A stretch of DNA of 32,978 bases from a virus: the IMG/VR virus record IMGVR_UViG_3300042557_001455, positions 1-32,978 of that record; one strand, given 5' to 3'. The notes below the pieces were generated by a model. The model was not told the DNA's origin. It made no database searches and was given only the letters and a program-made list of their open reading frames with translations. The position numbers and the translations under genes were made by a program. This document shows, piece after piece, positions 7,412 to 15,600 of the stretch (position 1 is its first letter; the number at the start of each line of letters is the position of its first letter).

Positions 7412-8340
7412 ACTAATTGTAATTTTTTAGACATTAAGTTATACTGATTTAAAGGCTGAGTGTTTTGAATAAGGTTTGTAAAGTGGGTAAAGCCCATCTC
7501 GCTTGGATCCTTTTCATCCAAATCTACAAGGTAAACTTCTTTACCCTCATTTAATAACAACTCAGCAAAACGTAAAGCATCTTTCATAGCATCCTTATCT
7601 AAAGCAATATAGATTTGCTTCACAGTTGATGTTACAATTTTTTTCATTAAGCTATCCTGGATGTGTTTTCCTAATAATGGGATAGCATTTCGTTTGATGG
7701 CTAAAGCATCAAATGGTCCCTCACATAAGATAAGAGGTGAAGACCAGTTAATATATAGTTCAAAAGGTATAATGTTTTTACTTAGTGCTGGGTTCTTATA
7801 TTTTACCTTAGAGTTAGGATTGAAATTACGAGCCACATAGTAATTCAATTTACCTTTGTTATTATACGATGGTATAACGATCATCTTATCAAAGGCACCA
7901 CCGTCACAATATCCTATATTGTACTTGAGTATATCGTGTTTACTAACGCCTCGTTTTTTTAGATAAGCTAAAGCATGTCTACCTACAATATCATTTTCTG
8001 TAATCTCAGATAACGGTTTAAATTCTTCTGGTAATTTAAGATCAGTCTTTTGTTCTTGGGTTACAATCCTAAACCCGGACCCAACTAGGGACTTTAGTTC
8101 CTCTATCTTATCTATAGAGGCATCAATTGCTTTAAATAGGCTAAGTAGTTTACTTCCTTTTTTATTACAAGCCCAACAATGCCACTTTTGATAGTGAGTG
8201 GCATTTTCATCTAGGTTAATTTCTAGTTTAGGTTTATGATGATGACAGAATGGGCAGGTATGAGCCTGGTTACCACGAGCGGTTGGCTTACCATGTCCTA
8301 AGACTGAGTTAACTAAGTTTGCTACTAGCTGATTTATCAT
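7408..8340 (-). CDS. DNA primase (CHC2 zinc finger plus TOPRIM)
   Basis: A 310-residue protein. The N-terminal zinc-binding domain is C29-x2-C32 and C55-x2-C58 (HTCPFCHHH and WHCWACNKKG), a CHC2-type finger that helps bind template DNA. The TOPRIM catalytic domain follows, with CEGPFDALA (206-214, metal-binding Glu 207) and IALDKDA (245-251, D-x-D). Between them lies a DnaG-like core (YLKKRGVSKHDILKYNIGYC). There is no helicase domain, so it would work with a separate helicase encoded elsewhere, as T4 gp61 works with gp41. It is shorter than bacterial DnaG, as usual for phage primases. It overlaps the downstream nuclease gene by four bases and follows the GIY-YIG gene after a 37-base gap. Confidence 0.9.
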   Translation of the reverse strand: MINQLVANLVNSVLGHGKPTARGNQAHTCPFCHHHKPKLEINLDENATHYQKWHCWACNKKGSKLLSLFKAIDASIDKIEELKSLVGSGFRIVTQEQKTDLKLPEEFKPLSEITENDIVGRHALAYLKKRGVSKHDILKYNIGYCDGGAFDKMIVIPSYNNKGKLNYYVARNFNPNSKVKYKNPALSKNIIPFELYINWSSPLILCEGPFDALAIKRNAIPLLGKHIQDSLMKKIVTSTVKQIYIALDKDAMKDALRFAELLLNEGKEVYLVDLDEKDPSEMGFTHFTNLIQNTQPLNQYNLMSKKLQLV

Positions 8341-8377
8341 ACGCGGTAAGATACGAAAAATATCCTACTAAGCAAAA

Positions 8378-8818
8378 CTAAGCAAAATCTTTTGTAAAAA
8401 ACTTACCTAAAATATTATCGTTATAGAAATCATATGGGTTTTCTAACACACCATATGTAAACAAATACTTACATTCATAGTAAGTTAATAATTTTTTATT
8501 TGGAACCAAATGTAAGATAGTTCTTTCAAACTCATCTTGTCTTCCACCTTTTATCAGTTCTAGGATAGGTTTAGCTGAGCCGTAGTAGGTTTTCCAATCA
8601 CTTTCCTTCTGAACCACCTCAGTAGTAGGTTTTCTACCTCTACCAGTTTGTTCAGCGAGTTGTTTTTTAGTGAGTTTTTTCTTTACGTTATGGTGTAGCG
8701 ATTTTTTACCAATATAGGACATCCCACTTGGTTTGTGGGTGACTCTATAAATAAAACCATAAGTATCTACTGGGAAATCATCTAGGCAGGATACTTCTTT
8801 ATCATTATATAACCACAT
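8378..8818 (-). CDS. GIY-YIG family endonuclease, possibly a free-standing homing endonuclease
   Basis: A 146-residue protein. The first half carries a GIY-YIG-like core: GFIYRV (21-26) in place of GIY, and SYIGKK (34-39) in place of YIG. YYGSAK (78-83) and a conserved-type glutamate in YYECKYLF (E115) follow, the catalytic Glu position of the fold. T4-like phages often carry such freestanding nucleases between functional modules, which spread by cutting related genomes. This one lies between the fibre gene and the primase. Alternatives are a repair or resolvase-type nuclease. TATAAATA, the T4 late-promoter core, occurs on the coding strand at 8825-8832, ten bases or less before the start, but this could be chance in AT-rich DNA. 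Confidence 0.75.
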   Translation of the reverse strand: MWLYNDKEVSCLDDFPVDTYGFIYRVTHKPSGMSYIGKKSLHHNVKKKLTKKQLAEQTGRGRKPTTEVVQKESDWKTYYGSAKPILELIKGGRQDEFERTILHLVPNKKLLTYYECKYLFTYGVLENPYDFYNDNILGKFFTKDFA

Positions 8819-8824
8819 AAAAAT

Positions 8825-8832
8825 TATTTATA
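8825..8832 (-). promoter_or_regulatory. TATAAATA on coding strand, possible T4-type late promoter core
   Basis: The coding strand reads TATAAATA followed by ATTTTT and ATG 8818. It matches the T4 late -10 consensus, and the window encodes a gp55-like sigma factor. The 8-mer also occurs inside genes here, so confidence is low. Transcripts from it would be nearly leaderless. Confidence 0.25.
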
Positions 8833-9892
8833 AAGCATACCAAGATGATCCATCCCACATATATGGTCTTGGAGGAATACTTGCTGACACAGCAAATGAC
8901 CCTGTAGCAATACCTGTTGGGAGTGGATGGGTTGGTACTAAAGTTAATACTTGTGAACCTGATACTATTAAGTCTCCATTTATAGTTAAATCTCTAGTTG
9001 AGAAATCACCTAAGATAAGAGGATTGGTCACGTTGGAAACAGAATTATGAATTCTTAATTTATTAGATTCATTAGAAACACCATATACTTCGTTACCAAT
9101 GTAGATATTGTAATTACCAGTATCATTATTGAAACCGTTATTTACTCCTATACCAATGTTACCAGTTCCTGTAGTTATATTATAAAGAGAATAGAATCCT
9201 ATAGCTGTATTATTATCTGCAGAAAATGCTTGAAGTAAAGCTGAGTCTCCTATAACGGTATTACCACCTCCTCCTTGAAGGTTATTCCCAGCTTGATATC
9301 CTACACCAGTATTACCATCTCCTGAAGTTAGGGAGAATAAAGCAGCATTACCTAATTGAGTACTTGAAACATTTTTAAGACCTACATTAACTCCATTTAT
9401 TAAAGAATTACCATAAACCTCTAATCCTCCTGAAATTATAGCTGAGCCGGTGTAAGGGAAGACTCTAGCGAATGACGCTGTAGTAGCGAAAGAAGAAGAA
9501 ATTGCTCTAGAAGCTGAGGTTGCAAATGAAGCACTTACAGCATTTAAAACATATGAGGCAGTTTGAGCATATGAAGCACTTATAGAAGTAAACCCAAATG
9601 ACGATGTTAAAGCATATGAAGCACTTATAGAAGTAGACCCAAATGACGAAGTTAAAGCATATGAAGCTGTTGTGGCTAATAATGCAGTACCACTCAAATT
9701 ACCCATAAACGACCCAGTAAATGCCCCTAAAACACTTCGGGTTGCTATAATAGATCCTGTAACAGCTAAACTACCACTTAATGAAATATCATAAGCAGCC
9801 ACACCTGTAAACGCATCTATTGATTGAGAAACATGCCAGGCTTCAATAGTATTTGAAGTTGTTATTCCAGTTTTTGATAGTACTTGAGCCAT
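8828..9892 (-). CDS. Tail fibre / adhesin protein with YadA-head-like repeats
   Basis: A 354-residue fibre protein. Residues about 40-140 are an Ala/Ser/Thr-rich repeat region with tandem 15-residue units (YALTSSFGSTSISAS, YALTSSFGFTSISAS) and [21 protein letters not shown], typical of trimeric fibre shafts. Residues about 185-290 contain successive units of the type NTGVGYQAG, NTVIGDSAL, NTAIGFYSL, NIGIGVNNG, NIYIGNEVY. These match the GNxAIGxxA left-handed beta-roll repeats of trimeric autotransporter heads (YadA, Hep_Hag). The C-terminus ends in a short aromatic segment MWDGSSWYAL that could be the receptor-binding tip or trimerisation end. No chaperone/peptidase S74 domain is visible. It is the last gene of the tail module, one base after the upstream structural gene. 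Confidence 0.8.
   Translation of the reverse strand: MAQVLSKTGITTSNTIEAWHVSQSIDAFTGVAAYDISLSGSLAVTGSIIATRSVLGAFTGSFMGNLSGTALLATTASYALTSSFGSTSISASYALTSSFGFTSISASYAQTASYVLNAVSASFATSASRAISSSFATTASFARVFPYTGSAIISGGLEVYGNSLINGVNVGLKNVSSTQLGNAALFSLTSGDGNTGVGYQAGNNLQGGGGNTVIGDSALLQAFSADNNTAIGFYSLYNITTGTGNIGIGVNNGFNNDTGNYNIYIGNEVYGVSNESNKLRIHNSVSNVTNPLILGDFSTRDLTINGDLIVSGSQVLTLVPTHPLPTGIATGSFAVSASIPPRPYMWDGSSWYAL
9567..9656 (-). repeat. 45-bp tandem repeat in fibre shaft (two units)
   Basis: Units start at 9567 and 9612 (period 45 bp, 15 residues), followed by a partial third start at 9657. The two full copies differ at two visible positions (a/g and t/a), so they are recent but not identical. Confidence 0.85.
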
Positions 9893-9893
9893 T

Positions 9894-10889
9894 TTATTTA
9901 TCTATATTTACTAAAATTGTTAAATCTGTTGTATTAGAAGTTGGTAATGGTTGAGCTAATTTACCTACAGCTAATAAATTTTGTAATTCATCATATAACC
10001 CTACTGTTGTGACATATGGTGAGAAAAATGGACCAGCTACATTACTATTTAAATTACCATTACTATCTCTAGCTGATGAATTTAAAGTAAAATTAAATTC
10101 GTTTTCTCTTATAGTACATTTATATTGCGCTTCATAAATAGTTATTGAGCTTGAAAAAGAACAAGTGACATTAGTTGAAGTTAAAAAACTTGTAATAGAT
10201 GGAACAGCATCTCCTGCTCCATAAACATTTACTCCATACTCATCAAACCCATATCCCTCAAAAGTAGCTCCACCTCCACTACCTTCAGCATATGAAGCTG
10301 AATTGGTTAAAATAATAATTCCTTGGCTATATATAATATTACCAAAATTAGATCCGTTAGTTTCAACTATAATATTACCTTCTCCATCATCTATTAAAGA
10401 AACACTAGCTGAGGTAAATCTAAAAGTATTAGGTACTATGTAATCACCATATAGTTTAGATGGTATAGAGATAACTCCTATAGTGGCTCCTGAAGCTGTA
10501 GGGAAAAAACGAGTTGGAATTAAAGTACTAGGTAGAAAATTATCATATAGTGGGCTTTGTACATCACCAATTAAAACATCTCCACTTGGATTAGAACCAA
10601 GAAATAATACAGGTTGAGCTACATTATCTCCTGTACTAGAAGATATAAAATTACTATAATATAATTGTTTAGCTGATTGGTAAATTAAAGCCTGGTATTC
10701 AGTAGATAAAGTACCTGTAGTTGATTTATCCTCAAACCAATTAACATTTATACCTAAAAATCTATCAATACCAACTAACTGCCCATCAGACCCAGTTGCC
10801 CATTGTGAATAAGGAAAATCAAAACCTTTGTTAACCGTAAACGGTGTAACAATTATATCAGAGGCTAAAAATTGTTTCCAAGCACTCAT
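9894..10889 (-). CDS. Structural tail/fibre-associated protein, paralogue of the upstream gene
   Basis: A 331-residue Ser/Thr/Gly/Asn-rich protein without cysteines in the N-terminal half, predicted beta-rich. Its C-terminal part (FFSPYVTTVGLYDELQNLLAVGKLAQPL) aligns by eye with the C-terminus of the next gene upstream (TYITTVGLYNDANELLAVAKLSRPL). Both also begin with an FLxS(A/D)-type segment and contain an LYG(D/Q)Y word followed by Arg (LYGDYIVPNTFR, LYGQYRNLLLED). The two genes are therefore probably duplicates. Genes of this type accompany fibre genes in uncultured T4-like phages; a role as decorating, connector or fibre-base protein is inference. Four bases separate it from the paralogue. 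Confidence 0.65.
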   Translation of the reverse strand: MSAWKQFLASDIIVTPFTVNKGFDFPYSQWATGSDGQLVGIDRFLGINVNWFEDKSTTGTLSTEYQALIYQSAKQLYYSNFISSSTGDNVAQPVLFLGSNPSGDVLIGDVQSPLYDNFLPSTLIPTRFFPTASGATIGVISIPSKLYGDYIVPNTFRFTSASVSLIDDGEGNIIVETNGSNFGNIIYSQGIIILTNSASYAEGSGGGATFEGYGFDEYGVNVYGAGDAVPSITSFLTSTNVTCSFSSSITIYEAQYKCTIRENEFNFTLNSSARDSNGNLNSNVAGPFFSPYVTTVGLYDELQNLLAVGKLAQPLPTSNTTDLTILVNIDK

Positions 10890-10893
10890 TCAT

Positions 10894-11907
10894 TTAGAAG
10901 TCTAACTTTACTCTAATAAGGGCTTCTTTAGTGAAGTCTTTAACTAGTGGTCTAGATAATTTAGCTACAGCTAACAACTCATTTGCATCATTATATAAAC
11001 CTACAGTTGTAATATATGTTTGTGGATTGTTTATAAATGATGAATAAATCACCTCACCAGTTGAACCTGAGATAAATGATGGATTAGTTGTATAATTAAA
11101 CTCAGCATTCTGTGGTCTTATAAACACATAATCTGAGGTGATATTTTCTTGAGAGTTTAAAGTGAATGAAGCACCAGTTTGAATAGCATCAAATAAAGCT
11201 TCATAGTTAGCAGTATTATTTGAATTAGTAGTAGTGACTGTTAAACCAATACCACCCCCAGCACCACCTGCAACTGCTAAAGCGGCAGAGTTCAATAGGA
11301 TAGTTCCCATATCAGGAATAAACCAACCATATGAACCTGAGTTAGTTGAGTACCCTGTTCCAGTATAAGCTGAACCATTAGATCCTGATACGATTTGGTA
11401 AACACGGGTTCCATTAACATAAGGTACTACAGAAACATCATTACTATTATCTGTTAATTTAAGTGTAGTACCACTTTTAGTTAAAGTTAAATTAAGTGAA
11501 CCTGGAAAAAGAGATTGTTTATAATTTGCTCTTTCTACAGAAATAATATGGAAGGCTGATTGGGTAACATTACCAAATATAAATGAAGAGTTTTCATCTT
11601 CTAAAAGTAAATTACGATATTGACCATATAAAGTTTTAGATGGTGAATACCCTACAACATTTGCATCGTATGGTACCGAGCCTGAACCTACAGCATTAGC
11701 GTACCCAACATAAAATTGGATGGCAGCTGTATCTAAAGTAGACGCAGTTTGGTAAGTTGCTAAAACATAGCTACCCTGTGAACTGTTTACTTGAACTGAA
11801 CTAGTAAAAAATGTAGTTAAGTTATAAACATTATTTGTCCAACAAGGTGCTGTAACTGAGTCAGCTGAGACTAAGAAATCGGATGGGGTTAATCTTTTGA
11901 ATGACAT
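10894..11907 (-). CDS. Structural tail/fibre-associated protein (paralogue pair)
   Basis: A 337-residue protein beginning MSFKRLTPSDFLVSADSVTAP, with a beta-rich composition and a Gly-rich turn AVAGGAGGGIGL near residue 215. The C-terminal segment TTVGLYNDANELLAVAKLSRPLVK is shared with the following gene's product. No enzymatic motif is visible. It lies nine bases after the 217-residue gene and four bases before its paralogue within the adhesion module. Its position after the long collagen-like fibre suggests a virion structural role, but I cannot assign a T4 equivalent. Confidence 0.65.
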   Translation of the reverse strand: MSFKRLTPSDFLVSADSVTAPCWTNNVYNLTTFFTSSVQVNSSQGSYVLATYQTASTLDTAAIQFYVGYANAVGSGSVPYDANVVGYSPSKTLYGQYRNLLLEDENSSFIFGNVTQSAFHIISVERANYKQSLFPGSLNLTLTKSGTTLKLTDNSNDVSVVPYVNGTRVYQIVSGSNGSAYTGTGYSTNSGSYGWFIPDMGTILLNSAALAVAGGAGGGIGLTVTTTNSNNTANYEALFDAIQTGASFTLNSQENITSDYVFIRPQNAEFNYTTNPSFISGSTGEVIYSSFINNPQTYITTVGLYNDANELLAVAKLSRPLVKDFTKEALIRVKLDF

Positions 11908-11916
11908 ATCTTAATC

Positions 11917-12570
11917 TTATTGTTTTGTAATAGTTACTGGGATTGTTAAACGAGCACCTGAATCTCTACCTACTACTGTTAAAGTAGCTTGTAAAATATT
12001 GTTTGAACCAAATAATGTATTTACAGTAGTTGCAGTTAAGTTGATTGTAGTACCAATTACTGTTTTAGATACGTTAGTACCAACTGTTGTAGTTTGATTT
12101 AAAGCAGTTGCATCTGGAGTATTGATGCCTACACCATTAAATTGACTTAATGTTCTAACATCTGAAATAGTAGCTGTATAACCTGAAGACTCAAATGTAG
12201 CATTACCACCTAAATAATTTAATGTTTCAGGTGTAATAGCAAGTGAAGCACCTTGTTTTAGAGTAATTGCCGCGTATCCCAAATCTAGTACTGGCATTTT
12301 GGAAGTTCCACGTGGTAGTGTAGTCAACACATACTTCATTTCTTGAGTTACAAGTGGAAATGCTTCTAGAAGAGGCATGTTTTCAATTGCTTGACCATAA
12401 TAAGCTGAACCTGAAGGATTGGTTGGATTATAAAGAGTATAATCAATCTCATCATCAGATAAAGCAAATTGAGTAATACGGAATGTACCGTCATTTTTAG
12501 CAAGTAACTCTCTACCCTTATCTGTTAAGATAGCATCTACTGTTACTACTGCGTTATTTAAATATCCCAT
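11917..12570 (-). CDS. Phage structural protein, fibre module
   Basis: A 217-residue protein starting MGYLNNAVVTVDAILTDKGRELLAKNDGTFRITQFALSDDEIDY. This N-terminal pattern (a TDKGRELLA helix followed by FxLSDDEIDY) is one I associate with tail/baseplate-region proteins of uncultured T4-like phages. The C-terminal half is Thr/Asn/Val-rich, with an Ig-like beta pattern (ILQATLTVVGRDSGARLTIPVTI). There is no signal peptide. The gene is the first after the largest gap in the tail module (64 bases), which contains the intergenic 11-mer, so it probably starts a transcription unit that runs through 8828. Confidence 0.7.
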   Translation of the reverse strand: MGYLNNAVVTVDAILTDKGRELLAKNDGTFRITQFALSDDEIDYTLYNPTNPSGSAYYGQAIENMPLLEAFPLVTQEMKYVLTTLPRGTSKMPVLDLGYAAITLKQGASLAITPETLNYLGGNATFESSGYTATISDVRTLSQFNGVGINTPDATALNQTTTVGTNVSKTVIGTTINLTATTVNTLFGSNNILQATLTVVGRDSGARLTIPVTITKQ

Positions 12571-12634
12571 TGTTGTTTAAAGTCTAGGTTTTGTTATAAA
12601 TATACAAAAAGAAAAAATTAGTGGCACGTTTAAA
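12571..12634 (-). promoter_or_regulatory. 64-base intergenic gap with the conserved 11-mer at 12593-12603
   Basis: The gap separates the collagen-like fibre gene from the 217-residue gene. It contains GTTATAAATAT (plus strand) 22 bases before ATG 12570, and an A-run nearby. No stable hairpin was seen, so a terminator is not supported. Confidence 0.5.
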
Positions 12635-15600
12635 TTAGAAAGAACCATCTAATAGAACTCGTTTCCAACCATTAGCAGCGGTTTTAACATATAAATAATC
12701 TTCATCCCAAGTTATCTGTCCCTGGAAGCCATTACTATCGCTATTACCTGTAGGAGTGTAAGGTTCTCTAATTCTAAAACCATTAGCAGGTTCTGCTGTA
12801 TTGTCTATGTCTACAACTGATCTGGGAGTATTTCCGTTAAATGCTGTAAATCCAAATGAAGGTTCAAAATAGTTTGTTGTATCTCCAAGTACTGTAGATG
12901 AACTGAAGTATGGGATAAAATATTGTGAACCTGATACACTACCCCCACCTCCGGTAGCCCAAGCTATACCAGTAGCTGTTGAAGTAAGTACTTGATTAGC
13001 ACTACCTGAGCTATTATTTGAGTCAAAAAGAGATCCACTAATTCTAGCACTTTTTATTAAATCTACACCTGTATAATTAATATTACCTACAGTTAACCAG
13101 TTTGAAGAACTTACAAACATAGCATTTCTAGAAGTTCCTCCTGTATCCTGGAATCTTAAAGATGTAGAATTTAAGTTAGATCCTGTAATAGAGATAGCAC
13201 CAACTACTGTTAAAGTATGTCCAGGGAATGAAGTACCAATACCTACTCTACTATTAACATCATCATATGACATTGAAATAGCTCCCCCAAATGATCCTCC
13301 ATTATTATACTGTATTTGACCATCCGATCCTCCAGGTGTACCTCCACCACCACTACCAGAGGAGGCTACAAAGATATCAACTACACCCCCACCAGCGTTA
13401 CTAGCAATTACCCCTGAACCTGTAAAGTTAAGAGTAGTAAATGGGCCTCCTATATCAGTTCCTTCATCTGTTACTTCAATGAAATATTGAGATACAGACG
13501 CAGCTAAATTAGCGAATGATGCTGTAGTTGCAAATGAGGCACTAGTTGCAAATGAAGCACTAACAACATTTTGAATAGAACTAGTAGCCATAGATATTAC
13601 CTTACCTGTAGCAGTATTATATGCTAGTAAAGAACTAGAAATGCCTGAAGGTAAATTAGTAATTATTACATCACCACTAGTTGAGGAATCTACCTGGAAT
13701 ATAGCTCCTGGATTGTTTGCTCTAAATTTTAGAAAAGTATTAGAAGGGAAATTAACTGTTCTATTTCCTGTTAGAGTACCATCTGAATTGTAAATATTAG
13801 GAGCAAATGAAGCAGTAGTAGCAAATGAGGCACTTACAGCATTGTTAACATTATTTATAGTTAGAGGGAAAGTACTTCCATTACCTTTAGTAAATGTTAA
13901 AGTAGCATTAGATACAGAGCCGGTTACTAATAAAGAACCAGTATTAACAGATCCACCAAATGAACTAGTACTATAATATGTTAATCGTCCTGTACTTAGG
14001 TTAAAACCTACAACATTAGGGGTGGTTATATTAGGTAATAAATTTTGAGCAAATATCCCACCACCTGATATAAAGAAATCATACGAATTAGGTCCAGCTA
14101 TAGCTCCATCTGATATATGAAATTCACTACTACCTGATAATCTAAACATTAGAATATCATCAATAGCTAAAACAGTTCTGTTTCCTGTTAAAGTGCCATC
14201 ACTATTATAAATGTTAGGAGCAGTTGCTATTATAGATCCTGTACTAAAATAAGAAAATAATCCTGTAGTTGTATTATAACCTAATATATTAGATTGTGAT
14301 GATGAAGGGATTAAAGCATGGATATTACCTGAAACAAATAATAAAGCATTTGGTGGTGTGCCATTGAAATATGCTGTATCGTATTTTAATCCGACTTTTC
14401 CATCTCTACGGAAAGTAACTAATTGAGTACCACTTCCATAATTACCGGATTGGAATTCAAATGAAGTACCATTTCCACCAACAGTTCTTATATTATTAAA
14501 ATATGTAGCTGCTATACTAGAATCAGAGTCATAAGTTATTCTTGTACCTTGAGTAGTTGTAGCTCCTTCTTCGGATAGTAAAAGGAATACTTCATTTTCT
14601 TGTGCTTGAGAAGTAACAGTAATACCTACATTAGAATTACCAAATCCTGTTCCTAAAACATGGAGATTACTAGCAGGAGTATTAGTTCCCATACCAATTA
14701 TTCCTGATGAACTTAAGAATAAAACAGGTTGGTTAGATGGAGAAATTGTGGCTATACTTGAGGTAAATGATAGATTATAGCTGTTTAAATCAGCAGTTCT
14801 ATTTCCTGTTAAAGAACCATCTGAGTTATAGATGTTAACATTAGAGAAAGGTAAAAGGGAAGAAGAAAAATATGTCCATTCTCCAGAGGATGTATTAAAT
14901 CCAATTAAATGAGGTTGAGTAATATTAGATATATGAGGTCCATATATTTGTCCTGAGCTTGATATAGCTAAAGAAGCAGATGTAATTAATCGAGGTTTAG
15001 TAAACTGAGAATCAGCTACAAACGACCATTTGTCATTTAAACTAGCTAGTCCTGCTGAGGCAGAAATAGCTAAACTTATAAATCTAGACCTAGCGTAATC
15101 ACTGCCTATTATTAAATAAGGGCTTATAGAAGTAGGAATAGTTATTCTTTCATCATTATTTAGATTTACCCAAATTCCTGATGAGCTATTAGGTGTTCTA
15201 CCTCCAATAAATCCACCACCATTAATCTCAAGTCCTCCTATTTGAGCATATGAATTATTTCTACCATTTCCTATAGGAGGCCCAACCCTAACAAACTGGG
15301 CATCTCCTACTTCAGAGCTAGTTACAATTAATCCTAATACCCCGGGATCTCTTGAGTCATAACTTTTAGAGATATATAAAGTAGTATTATCATAATCATA
15401 ATACAAACTAGCAGTAGCATGCCATTCACTACCTGATTTAAAATATACTTCTTTATCTAATCCTGGAGGATTAATTCCTACTTCAACCCCAGTTGAACCT
15501 GATGGTATAGCATAGAGTTGATCTACAAAATTTATAAAATCAACATCTGCCCTAGTAAGAGATCCAGTGTAGTAAATATCAAGTTGATTACCAGTAGCAC

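Noticed and set aside
12571-12634. Rho-independent terminator after the collagen-like fibre gene
   Set aside because: No stable GC-rich hairpin followed by a T-run on the minus strand was found.
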